Origin: Pseudofabraea citricarpa
Lineage: Eukaryota; Ascomycota; Leotiomycetes; Helotiales; Dermateaceae
Assembly (NCBI GenBank): GCA_029641185.1
Contig: JAPWGK010000004.1
Coordinates: 124,001 to 188,000, forward strand
Direction: 5' to 3'
Length of the DNA: 64,000 nucleotides
Position numbers and translations under genes: made by a program. Under the pieces are notes generated by a model that had not been told where the DNA came from, ran no database searches, and worked only from the letters and a program-made list of their open reading frames with translations. How positions within the stretch are numbered: position 1 is the stretch's first letter; each line of letters opens with the position of its first letter. This document shows positions 11,044 to 22,983 of this stretch, piece after piece.

Positions 11044-14000
11044 TCATCTACTTACGCCGAGTAATGCCTTGACGATTTCCGGGTACCTCGCTGCATAGGA
11101 TAGAGGAGTTCGTCCACTATTGTCTTCAGTGTCCGTCTCAATCCCTTCAACTTTCAGTAGCTGCTGGACAACAACATGATACCCGTAGCCTGAAGCGAAA
11201 GACAGAACAGTCCGTCCATTCGTATCTTTTTTATTGACATCCACAAGTCCAGAATCAAGCAAGACCTGCATGGTCTTGGGAGCTTCCTTGAATAGTGCCC
11301 AGGCTAGTGGCGTCCATTCATCCACGTCTATTCCGTCGACTCCTTCGCGGTCATGCTTAATCAGGTATTCAATTACCTTATCGTGGGCACCCGAACAAGC
11401 CCACGAGATGGCGTTGCGCCCGTCATTGTCCTTCCTGGATACATCGAACCGCTGGCTACGCCTCAGGTACATCGTCGTTTCTAGATGTCCATTTCCTGCA
11501 GCCCAAGACAATGCGGTACGGCCATTCATGTCTGGTTCATGAGCTTGGAGACCTTCAAGATCCATAAGACACTTCACAAGCTCAAGCGCGCCAGCGGAGG
11601 CAGCCCAAGAAAGAACGTTTCGACCGTACCTGTCTATGTGATTTACAGACACACGGTTGTCTGCAATGAGCATATGGAACACCTTCAAGGTCTTCGCATT
11701 GACAGACCAGAAGAGGGGTGTCCATGACTTAAAGTCTGGCGTATCTGGCTCGATTCGTTTGTGTTGTAGAAGCTGCTCGACCAATTCCACAAAGCCGTTG
11801 CCAGCAGCTATAGAAAGCGCACTTCGACCATCCGCCCTTGTACAGTTGACTCGATAGCCTTCCTCTTCCGAGAGAAGCCCATCACCCTCCAAGAGCAATT
11901 TGGCCACATCTAGTCGGTTGTTTTGGACGGCGGCAATGAAAGAACTCTGGTTATCGACAACCTTCGCATCCGGGTTAACATTCCCTTGCAGAAGAAGATT
12001 TACTGCCTCGCAGTGTCCCATTCGCGATGCCCAATAGATAGCACGCGATCCTATTTTTGATTCTAGGGGAAGACCCTTTAATAATAGAGTCTCTAACGAT
12101 GGGATGTGGCCAAAATAACTCGATGTAACTATCGCAACGAAATCTCGCGGACACACGCTCATTTCAGCATGATGCCAATAAAAGCGAAACCAATTCAGTC
12201 CCTGGATACTACTTGTATCTGATAAGAGAAGGGCATCCTGTCGCAGTTGAGGTGTACTTATAGACGAAGCCGATGAAAAGTGTCTGGCCCAATGCCTCGC
12301 AGAATACTCGTAAAACGGGTATCGGTTCTGAATAGATTCACAAGCTTCTGTCTCAAAAGCCGAGGGATCCTTGAAAATAATGTCGTCCCTAAGGTCGAAC
12401 ATGTCCAAGAGATGAAAAGAAGAATCCTCGTCCATAAACCTTGCTACGGGAGAGGTTGGCGAGTATTCGATATTAGCTTCAGCTTGCGAAAAGAGATCTA
12501 CTCTGAAATTATCAAGCAAAAGATAAGAAGCACAACCCTCAGCTAATAGTAAACTTGCTCTACAAGGATCAATACCGTACATGGGCGAGAGTGGATTGTC
12601 TGTTTGAGTCGAGAGAGCTTGAAGAAACTCTTTGAGTGACTGGTGGACTAGATAGATGCGAGAATTTCGGATTCTAATCAGTGGACCTAGAACACCCTCA
12701 ATGGTTTCCTGGATGTTTGGCTGTGCATCTTCCTCGATAGCGGCCAATGTGCGGTGATGATCTTGCATCGCAAGTAAGATTCGCATTTCGTCAAGAGTTA
12801 GCGGTCTCGAGCTACCGACAAGGAAATGTAGAAGCTTTGTGGCGAGATGTTGGTAATGTGGAGGAATACGATAGAGAAAACGTTCGTAGGTGGCTGTTAA
12901 ACTCATCGGCAACTCGTCGATGATGCGTTTGAAATCCTTTTGCGATGCTAGAAAACTCTTTTCTAACAGGTGAAGTACAAGAGTAACCCAAAGAAAGGTT
13001 CCATCTGCTCTTGAATTTAAAACACTTTCGAGGTATATCCTCACCTCGGGCTTACATCGAGTTCGCCTAGCGATGCTTTCGACTTTCGTCTGTATAACTA
13101 GTCTCAGGTCTTGTTCGAGATAATTCTGAGAAGAATCGATTTCAAGGAGGTTATTGGTGTAATGGCGTCCTATGAGAGGCCGGCTTGTTACAAGGAATTT
13201 GATGCAAGGAGTAGTTGAGTTAGGTGATTGGGAGTTACTGATGAATCTGATAACGTTTTGTAGAAGTCGATCTCGTGTTGATTCTTCACATTCATCAATT
13301 GCATCAATAATAACACTGACAGGACCGACTCGCTTGTCGCTAGCAATTGTTACGAATATTTTCCAGAGTTCGTCAAGATTGTGTTCAAACTGTGGTCCTT
13401 GGACATCGTACACAGCCTTCACATATTTTATTAGCAATCTGCGTCGAATGAGAAGCTGGTGAATAAGGCTTCTAAGAATAGCCATAGCATCCCTTTGTGT
13501 GTTAATCTTCTCGTCACAGAAAAAATAGCATTCCGTAGTACTTATGGCTGGAGATATTTCGCCTGCGCCGACATATTCCAAAATGTAGGCAGAAAGAATT
13601 GTTTTTCCACTTCCAGGGCAGCCACTTAGCCATAAGACGCAACTTTCGTTTTGCAAGCTCCATTGCCGGTACTGCGGGTCAGATAATATCCATCGACAAG
13701 TACCTTCCACGCGACTTGGAAGAGAAGATTTATACTCTGCTACATTCGAGGTGTTTTGAGTTAGAAGTATAATGCACTTCCGGTCGGTATCGTTCATGGC
13801 TTAGCATTTTTCAGCTATCTTTCACAATAACCAAGAGCTGGTTTTTACATACAATAGGTAGAAGAGGATGATACTGTTGCCTGACTCGGAGGCCTAGCAA
13901 TCAGATTGGCGAGCTCCTTGTCCTTCTCGAGTATAGCCTCGTCCCTATTCTTCTGCAATTTAGATACGAGAATCTGAATCTCGCTTAGAATCTGCTTGTA

Positions 14001-15196
14001 TCCTTCATCTTCTTTGTCTGTAAATCGGCACATGGACATGTGGTTCGCATTGATGGTTTGAATTGGCTCGGTAGTAGTGATCGAAGAAGAGAAAGGCTCC
14101 ACAACCTGTAGAGAAATATGAGTAAATGGTTAAGGAAGAGATTCTTGGGCTCTATTGTGAGAACTAACTCTCTCGTTTAGCTTTAAATAGCTGATTCCTA
14201 TCACTCCTTTGGCTTCTTGGAACGTCAAAGCCTTGAACAAACGATTCTTCTGTTCATAGAGTTTCATGAAACGCTCGTGGACAAGTTCAAACTCGGCGCC
14301 GTTGACCTGAAGTGCCCTTATGTTCTGATCTGATGTATCGAATCCCGAAACAGAAACAATTTTTCTAACAACCTCAGCAATCCCAGCCTTGCTGCTACCA
14401 CGATGCGGAGTTCCGAGAAAAATAATTGCCTCCGTTGACGTATATATTTCGAGAATGGCGGGGTCGAGATCTTCGGCAGCGCGGTTAAGGACCTGTAAAC
14501 GTATCAATAACGAATTTCACCTTCTGAAGTTACCCAAATAGTAGGCTGTATCCTTCTTCAGTGCACTCACTTCCTTCACGATAATTCCTTGGGATGGTGA
14601 GCTTGGATAATTACTTATAGAGCTGTGAATGAGCCTTACCACCAAGAGAATGTGCTATGAATATGAAGTTTCTTCCTGGCTGTTGAAGAGTTTAGTTCAG
14701 AGCTAAGCTGAGGCGGGGGAACTTACATGTTTTAACCTTCGAACCTTTAATGCGTGTAGGAGATTCCTAGCATGTGCAAATATATTGCTTTGGTTTGTTG
14801 GCCCTCCGAAAAAATGAGAGACTTTTGAATCATAGCCCCACGTTAAGATACCCGAGTTCACACAATCCTTTGGAAGTAGATCCTGTGGCCAAAAAACCTC
14901 ATCTGGTTCACGTAGATGCATATTCTTCGATACTTCTGATCGTTTTGGCGAGAACAGCTTCTTGAATCTTCGACTCGAGCTCCTCCTACCTGTTGCCTTC
15001 CCTTCGTGTTGTTCAGTCTCAGACTTCTTTTCGCATGCCCATGTTTTCCGGGGATGGCCTTGTAAACCATGGACAAAGACAATACTACAAATGTAATTAG
15101 AAGGCCGATAGAGTTAGATAGGAATTAAGCTTACTCTACAATTGCATCTTCACTATCATACAGAATAGAGAAACCTATCTCGTTGATTCCAGACAT
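11044..15196 (-). CDS. NLR-like protein: alpha/beta-hydrolase (SesB-type)-NACHT-ankyrin
   Basis: Seven exons (15135..15196, 14727..15084, 14640..14679, 14571..14587, 14169..14492, 13853..14105, 11044..13799) join to 1269 residues with the tripartite plan of fungal NLR receptors. The N-terminal part (about residues 20-270) is a lipase-like alpha/beta-hydrolase with FVHGLQGHPRKTW, the nucleophile elbow AHSLGG near residue 150 and FLGTPHRGS, as in SesB-type effector domains. The NACHT NTPase follows with Walker A GCPGSGKT (about 411-418) and Walker B VIIDAIDEC (about 514-522). The C-terminal third, from about residue 920, is ankyrin repeats (GRTALSWAAGNGH-like units). Such proteins act in non-self recognition and regulated cell death; the trigger here is unknown. 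All exon phases agree. The fourth exon is only 17 nt, and including it restores the family motif LGGIIVKE. Confidence 0.93.
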
Positions 15197-16213
15197 GGTC
15201 TTTGTTGGCTGGGTTTCCTGTTGGATGAATCCGTTAGCGCCGCATGGACGGGGTATGTTGTAAAAGTACAATATTCATTTCCCTTCATGCTTAATATGGG
15301 AGATCTGGACTCTGTTGAATTGTATTTGATAACGATTTGGTTCTTTATTGAAGTATAAATAGGGGGTATCAGCTTCTAGAGTGTGAAGTTGGAGAAGAAG
15401 CAGAATTGCGGCCACACAAATTGGACATACAAACGGCCCAAATGCACGGAGCGGCGAAAGGATAATCCTTTACTGCACTGTGCAGTATGACTAGATTTCA
15501 CCTTTTCCCGCCTATGCATAGCTCCAGATTATAGAAGTATTCATCCATTAGATACTATCCAGTCTATCCTTATCAAACTAAGTCTTTGTTGAATTATTGA
15601 GTTTTGGAAGAATTGAGCTGACTCAGCACGAGTAATGCTCACTAGACTCATACCACGGGATGGGCCGAAATCCTGCTAAGAAAGCCACCTTGGTAGTATA
15701 CCACGTCTATAATGAAATGGAAGGCGTGGTTCGTACGCAATTACCTTTTGAAAGGTATAACCAAGGTTTGATTTGGTGAAGTATGTAGTCACGTGTCTCA
15801 TTTATCAGGGTGGCGAAATTGGTACAAGCCAGAGAAAAGAGAGATACAGAATCTGGAAAGGGTAGCACAAATGCCCTGACCAGCCTGTGTATTTCTATCA
15901 CTTCATATACAAGCTGCAAATAACCTTGGATATATTCAAAAGTAAATTCGTCAAATCATCGAGAGTCTATCAAAATCCAATCCAATCAACCAAATCGCTG
16001 AATAGTTGATGCGAGACAAGAATCAAGAGTCAAGTAAATCGCTCTCCCATCCCACACCAAGAAAATTCCATCCATCCAGAAACCCCAACAAACAAAATAA
16101 CAAACACAAGGATATACGAGATGCAGGAGCGCTATGCAAGTCATAAATTACAGCCGTTCCGTCGTGCCGCTAGATGATTCATAACCAATTCATGACCCAT
16201 CGATATCGCTTTT
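15197..16213. other. Intergenic; NLR promoter side and 3' flank of DUF8035 gene
   Basis: About 1 kb with no supportable gene. The right part is presumably the 3' UTR of the DUF8035 gene and the left part the NLR promoter. A 70-residue minus-strand frame at 15707..15919 has no family signal. Confidence 0.45.
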
Positions 16214-18247
16214 TTATCTGTATCTTCGCCCTCCTCTACCATCGTAAATAATCTCGCGTTCAATAATGCGCTCGTCGTCATATTTGTCAAATCGTGTACT
16301 CCTCCATGCTTCTTCTCGCTCGCGCTCATATTCAAATCGTTCTCGTTCCCGTCTTTCCATTCTCTCACGCTCTCGAGCAATCTCGGCAATACGGTGCTGT
16401 CGTTCACGCCGAATACGCTCGGAAAGTTGAACAAGTTGAAGTACATCCTCCTGTCTCTTGTTAGCATATTGGATTATTAGGCAACCGGGAAACTTACGTA
16501 TCGGAGATATTGGATCACATAATAGAAATACTCGGTCTCCTCAAAATCATAGCCCATTTCTTCAATGGCCTCGCGCACAACAAGATCTTTTGTGATTTCC
16601 GTCCAGAGATCCCCGATTCTGTTTCTTGGGCCTCGGGGCAATCCAACACGTCGATCGTTGGTGGTTGTTTCTTCAATCCTTTCGTACTCTCTCTCATATA
16701 CACCACCACCTCCTGGGGCTCTTTGGTTGTCAGATGTGCGAATAGAGATATCCATGCCTGTTGTCTCCTTATCTCTTCCGGAGGAAGAGTCTCTATCCGA
16801 TATGCGTTCCCTTATTGGTTCCCGCTCTCGCTCAGGAATGAACTTGGAACGACGTACACCATTGTAGCGCTGCCAGGTTATTTCCTCGGAACCCCCACCA
16901 ACACCATCCATACGTACACGCTCGGTTCCCGGAGGAACGTCTACAATGGACCAGTCTTTGGTGGCACCATTGTAGGCTTCACCAATATATGCTCTTTCCT
17001 GGTTCTTACGAGCATAGTATGCCGCTTCGTCATCGTTGTCCCGGAGGTCAATCTTGACTCTTTCCCTCTCCCTTTCCCTGCCCCAATCAGGGCGGGCATC
17101 TATGCTCTTCCTCCTCGACAAGGTAACTTGCGTATCCCGTACTTTGAGCTTGTCCCTTTCTGACTCATAGATATCCTGTTCATCAAAGAAATCTGGTCTG
17201 TGTCGTCGGGGAGGCTCGGGAGTGAGAGCACGAGGGCGAGTGGTTTTAGTTATATCTACCTCGGTATTGCCGCGTGACGTATATATGTCTATCTCGGTTT
17301 CCTTGCTCCGGCCAACGGCAGAACGAGGAGGTGGGGGTGGAGAGGGAACCTTTGGTCGCTCAAAACCTATATTAATGTTAGACAAAAGCCGCTGCAGACC
17401 AAAAATCGGTGTTCATACCATGATCAATGTGACGATGATGAGTGATAATTTCCTGGTGGATCGGTGGAGCTCGAACAATCTGTGGCGGAGGAGAGGGTGA
17501 GGGTGAGAGAGATGGTAGGGAAGGCTGTATTTCTTCCCGCTCCACAATTCTTGTACGTACACGTTCCATGGGCGGAGGAGAAGGAGTTCGCGGTCTCTGT
17601 CGCTCAATAATCCGCTCCCGGATATGGACGGGTGGTGATGGGGATCGTTCCCGTCTGATCTCTCTCGTCTCAATTACTCGTCTGCTCAAGCGATCTGGTG
17701 GTGGTGAAGGTGGTTCCCGTTCAACGACACGAGTTCTGAATCTCTCCTCACGGAACTGGGGTGGGGAAGGCGATCTCTCGATAATCCTCTCGCGAACGAC
17801 ACTGCGTACTGGCGATGGTTCTCGTCTGGTGATCTCTCTGGTTTCCACCACTCTTCGTACCGGCGAAGGTGATCGTTCTCTCCTGAATACTTCTCTTGAC
17901 TCTGTGACTCTCCTGACCTGAGACGGTGTTCGATCCCTCCTGTAAACCTCCCTGGACTCGGCAACTCGTCTCACGGGCGACAGAGATCGTGGTCTTCGCT
18001 CCAACGGTCTGTTAAATGTCTCCGTCTCTCGTTCCCGCAGAACCATGGGTCCGCTTGGTTCGGGTCTGGTGAAGTCATCGTTCAGGAAGGCTGGCCGGTT
18101 GTCTCGCTCACGACGAACGTAGGTATCCTCTTCATACTCTCGTTCTCTTGTACGGACAGGAGCCCGTACAGGTGGAGCTTCCTCTCGATAATAGGTATCA
18201 CGCTCCTCATACTCGGCCACGCGACGGGGTCCTCCGCGGACAGACAT
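16214..18247 (-). CDS. DUF8035-type protein with long Arg/Ser/Pro/Glu repeats
   Basis: Exons 17419..18247, 16498..17366 and 16214..16450 join to 644 residues. The N-terminal half is a charged, SR-like region built from imperfect repeats of the type RR-V-x-ETRE-x-RRERSPSPVR, ending in a proline-rich stretch. The middle part carries DWSIVDVPPGTERVRMDG and EEITWQRYNGVRRSKF. The C-terminal part (LWTEITKDLVVREAIEE, YDFEETEYFYYVIQYL) is the conserved domain I associate with DUF8035 proteins of Pezizomycotina. It ends in a basic/acidic coiled-coil tail (ERIRRERQHRIAEIARERER). The last exon must be read in a frame without its own ATG; the ATG-led frame at 16141..16467 is a shadow. Function is unknown. 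The RS-like composition suggests RNA- or chromatin-associated work, which is inference only. Confidence 0.85.
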
Positions 18248-20894
18248 TCTCTCTCTCTCTCTCGAGCGGTGAGGTTCAAGGTCTAGCCTCTACTGCACTC
18301 TCTCTATGCAACAAGCGACGCAAAATCGAGGGATAGCGAGCGGGCGGCGAGAGCATAGGCATATATCAAGAAAGATCAACAAGGCCGCAAAACAAGTCGT
18401 GAAAGCAGTGAAGAGTGTTCGTCTGTTCGCATGTGGGATGACGATATGGAGGGGTTGGTATGTCGTTGGGTATCGTGTCGAGCGTCTGCTGCGGTGCGCT
18501 GTCACAGGCTCGAATCCCTGCGAGGCCCACAGTGAAACCGGCTGGACCAGACCCTGTCGTTGGCCCGCCTAAGCAGGATGTCGATGCCAACTTGGTCACA
18601 GCTGCGGTGTGATGGGCTTTTTATGGTTGCGGATGTCGCATTCTGATGTAATCGGACAGGAGAGCAGCGCTGAAAGTGGGAAATCTGGGACGGCAGTTAT
18701 AGCGCAGTGCCTATAACAGAACAAGAGATGGACGGAATGGGGGGAGCTTCTGGCAGTCGACCTTCCGTTTGACAGCGGCTGTTCCTGATCCCAAATGCAC
18801 TGGTTGTGGTTGTGTGGCCGCGACCGAGAACACCAAGACGGGCGGGAGGGGGAGGAAGAGGAAGAGGCGAGGAGGGGAAGCGATGCGATCTAGAGTTTCT
18901 TGGGCGACGACTGCTGATATCACGTGGCCAGCTGAGATGAGACATCAGATCGAGGTCACCGAGTACTGGTCGGGGCCCAACGATGAACCGAGCAGCGTTG
19001 TAGCTTTCTCACCGAGCATCCTGTTCCCAATTTCACAAGCCCAAACCAGTCACTTGCGTCGATGCAAGTCAGCACCAGATACACCGAGTGGTCCATCTGA
19101 TCCGGGTTATCACTGGTTCATGCACTGCCCTCTGGATCTCGAAACATATCTTTCTTGCTTTCCCCATATCTTTTTGATCCTTTTCAAAATCCCCCTTCTT
19201 CTGTCACGTTATCAGATAAGGCCAGATGACTTGATGTTCTATTGTTCAGCTGCATCTTGGGATCAAGTGGGAGATACAGGAGACTTCTTCTATGCCTCTT
19301 GAATTCTTTGCCATGTTATACAGATTTACTGATAGGAAACTCACACCCGAAATCTTCCTTTCGTTTGACGATACGTAGTACCCAGGTATCAATCATTGAA
19401 ACTAATATGATTGGCTCAGCTACTCAACTACGTAGTACTTCTGAGGAGATAACTCCACGTATGCAATCCACGTGACTATCGCGTCACCAAAAAACATGCA
19501 AAGTCGACTTGGTACCCCACAACCACAAACCATGGAGGAAATTAGACCAAAACGATTGCAGGGATGGTTTTGTGCCTGCAGCATATACCCACAAGTGCTC
19601 CGGGAACTGCATTTTGAAATATGGCGTCAGGTGATGAACGGTTCTGAGTGCCAAGCTTTCAAGTTGTTTTATAGAAGATGATTTGAGCATCCAGAGGTTG
19701 CTATTAGTACTTCCTCACAATTATATAGAGTTATATTATACGAGTCATTCAAGCATCTTAAAGCTATAAAGGGTGGGTTTTCACTTTCTAATAAACTTGA
19801 ACGTGTTCTTCGGTAAGAGACAATTACCAAAAAAAAAAGATCAAGAGAGAATGAAAAAGTATTTATCATTTTATATTTGTTATATGGCCAAGAGCAAGGA
19901 AGTTAGAACTCCGAGCTTTTATGTCTATAGTTATTAAGAAGCTTGCGATAACTTAAACATAATAGTATTTTGAAAGTGCATAGGTAGTTCATCTATGTCA
20001 AATATGATTTACCAAAAATACATAAGAATCAATGGACAATCAACCATTTGAAAGCAGTGAGTAACTAAAAGACAAGTACAAACTGAAGATAAACAATATC
20101 ATCAATGCAGATAATAACTAGGAAATTGTTTTTTTATTAGAATGTATATAAGAATAATTTCAAATGCTCTTATTCAAAGCGTGCTTAGATACTTTTATCT
20201 CAAGATCTACCCAAATACTCAATAGTAAGCCAGGCAGTTCTACATATATTGAATAACCATAAGCTTATAGTATATTTTAATACCTTATTAATTTACTAGA
20301 AATGTATAAGCAACCGTTGTTTATTATTGTATAGAAAGTCTTTTGTAATATAATTTGTAATACAACGTCATCCGTCAAATAAATGGGGCATCAAGTGGAT
20401 TGCTAGAATGGACTATCAGCAGGCAAGTATAACAATCAATAGAACAACTTATAATACCTAGGTTTATGTAGGTGCTCTAAATAATTAGCCGAAAAAAATT
20501 CGCCCTGTAAGCATTACAGATTTGGATACTCAAAAGGAAAGAGGCGGTTGGATAGCTTGAAACACTTGAAAGTTTAATATAGAAGAGGTTCTATAAAAGC
20601 AACACGATTTCACCTGGTTTGTCCCTATTCAAGCCAATGACGATCCCCAATCATGGATCACAGATCGTCTGTCAGCAAGCGATAGGCTTTGCTATCATTG
20701 GCTCTCCTTTTATACCCCTCCACCACTGTATGCGGCTGACGGGTCTTACCGTATACACAATAGCGAATTCTTAAAATAAACCTCTTCAGCTTTGTTCTGT
20801 AGAATAGGTCCCTGATGTCGCAATCGAAGTTCTCTCTGCGCTCTTATTACAGTGTCTTGTCTGCATGCTCTCATGTTAGGCAAACGAGTTGAAG
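18248..20894. other. Gene-free region, AT-rich in its right half
   Basis: The left part is the leader and promoter of the DUF8035 gene, with a CT run directly upstream of its start (about 18246..18262). From about 19,690 to 20,550 the DNA is strongly AT-rich with many short poly-A/T tracts, which may reflect old repeat-induced mutation or simply a spacer. Open frames at 18769..19302 (+) and 19472..19681 (+) have no domain signal, and I do not accept them. Confidence 0.45.
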
Positions 20895-22968
20895 ATGGAG
20901 TCGCGAAATTCGTTCAGTTCCTACCGGAGAGGATCTACCGATGCTGGGTTGAGAAGTAACTTCGAACCGAGTACATCGGTTGATTGCCTGGTTGAAAGTC
21001 CGAGGGTAAGTGTTTCCGTATCCTCTCGGTAGAGCTTGTCTGATTTGATTCTTGGTAGCATCAAGCACAAGCTGAGTCAGTACACACTGAATCCGCAACA
21101 GTATCATCACAGCACTATATGACTCCAAGAGACGATGAATCACAACAACCAATCAAAGATTCGTCTCCAGTATGGCTTCGAGCTCTTTCTACTTCCAAGT
21201 TCTTTGGGAATATCTTCAATAGAGGAGATGGACGCGAAAGTCAATTACCAGAAGACCTCTATGATCATATCGATCGACCACGACCGTTGAAGAAACCAGA
21301 TTACGACCCTTATCAACTGCACTTCCCACCCAAAATCTTCCCAGCCCCAAAGCAGTCTTGGTATAATATCCCCACCAAGGATGATGGTTCAAATTCTTGG
21401 CCGTTCTCAGAGATCTGGCCTGCAGAGTACTTTGTTGATATCCGAAAACACCTACCAGTTTTCGCGGTCATGTTTATCCTGACCGGGCTTCCTGTGTGTC
21501 TTGTGCAGCGTTATATGTATCCAAAAACGCAGCACGGAGGGAACAGGCCGTGGTACGACTGTATGTAAGTGAGATTCAAAACCTGGTCCTACAGACACCT
21601 CACTTATAGTCGATATAGGCACTCAGGAGACTTCAACTTACAAGGTAAAACGGCGAGAAGTCTTCCAACTGTTTCGCTTGACTAACTAGCACCAGGTATT
21701 GATGTAACTTTTGGCCGTATGACTTTTGCTGAAGCCAAAGCTATCGATGTGGCTTGGAATGCCCTTGTTGGTCGTGGTGTTCAGATCTTCTTGACAATGA
21801 TTAGTTGCAAGGTATTCTATGCGGCCTTGCTTTATGTCTGCGAACGCCATCCCATCACGTACGAACTTTACTCCGCTGTCTCACTTACACCTACGACATA
21901 TATTGGGCTACGGCCAATGCTGAAGTCCATCATCGTCAATAAAACCTTGAAGGTTCGGTTGATTATAGTATGGTTATTAATATCGACTATTTATCTCGCG
22001 ATCTTACCAATGCTTTTCGATGCAGTAAGTGGGTACAAAGCCACTCAGTTGACTATGGTAATTATTGTTAGTAACCGAACTGTATACGAGTACTGACATA
22101 GGTATCAGCTTCGTCTTGCAAACGGGACCCGTCTCGACGTTTCCGATAGCCTCACAACCAACGCATACCAACAAATTGAGCGTAACCAGCCACCACCTTA
22201 TCTCAACACCAACACCACCACAGATTACCGGCAGGAGTACGGTGCCGATTTCGCGCTCAAAATCAATTCGACCACAGTTTACTTCTGGGGCCAATATAGC
22301 ATAGATAATATCTCAACGGTATATAGTTCGTCCTGCATTAACTCGACCACATCCGCAGTTTTTCTGAGTGACGATCATTACACATATTTCACTCCAGCCT
22401 CCCTGACCACTTTCGAGGATCCCAGCTGTCAAAACTGGTATCCGTTGGCCCCAGTAATAGCTGCTGATGCCCATGCATTGTGGAATTCTACCTACTTGAA
22501 AGATCCAGTGAACTACGATTGTGTTTCGAAAGACATATATACCTGGGTATGTTACTCAATTCTCAACTCCCAACCCACAACTGATATTTGGCTGATAATT
22601 TTACACAGGGCTTCTCCTACGAGCTCTTCCTAATATACTCTTCTATCAGCGCTGTTTGGATCTTGTGCACTTGGATTTTATACGTCTATACTTCCGTGCA
22701 CAGCGAACTGTTGCAGAAAGGGAGGGGATTTGGGCCATGGAGAGCATTGCTTGATTTAAGCGAGGCTTTGAAAAGCCAAGTGGAAGACGCAAATACCTGT
22801 GCTTACTCAGAAATTGAACTGAGAGACAACGTTCGAGACCGTAATATGGTTACGTACACAACTTTAAATAAAAAGGGAGAAACTGCTGCTTTTGGGCTTA
22901 GAGAGATTTGTGACGGAGAATGTCACGCGAGGCGACTGAAGTTGGACTGGGATAGGGAGTACGGATAG
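20895..22968 (+). CDS. Multi-pass membrane protein of unknown function
   Basis: Exons 20895..21005, 21059..21564, 21619..21644, 21696..22032, 22102..22546 and 22609..22968 give 594 residues with consistent phases. The N-terminal 150 residues are polar and serine/proline-rich. Hydrophobic segments follow: HLPVFAVMFILTGLPVCLVQ, a stretch in exon 4 around GVQIFLTMISCKVFYAALLYV, then VRLIIVWLLISTIYLAILPM. A roughly 170-residue region rich in N-x-S/T sequons comes next and is presumably extracytoplasmic. A last segment (LFLIYSSISAVWILCTWILYVY) precedes a cytosolic tail. This looks like a plasma-membrane protein with a glycosylated loop, but I do not recognise the family. Exon 3 is only 26 nt. The gene ends 15 bp from the convergent neighbour's stop codon. 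The start is the first in-frame ATG and is less certain. Confidence 0.75.
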
Positions 22969-22983
22969 ATGAGATGAGACCTG

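Noticed and set aside
16141..16467. Minus-strand frame with its own ATG at the end of the DUF8035 gene
   Set aside because: The overlapping frame without an ATG splices in phase from 16498 and continues the charged coiled-coil tail; the ATG-led frame does not.
16510..17163. 217-residue plus-strand frame
   Set aside because: Antisense shadow of the DUF8035 coding exon.
18500..18530. T-loop-like sequence CTCGAATCCCTGC suggesting a tRNA
   Set aside because: The flanking bases do not form a T-stem, and no D-arm or acceptor stem could be found.
18769..19302. 177-residue plus-strand frame
   Set aside because: No domain, basic low-complexity start, no supporting neighbours; lies in the promoter region of the DUF8035 gene.
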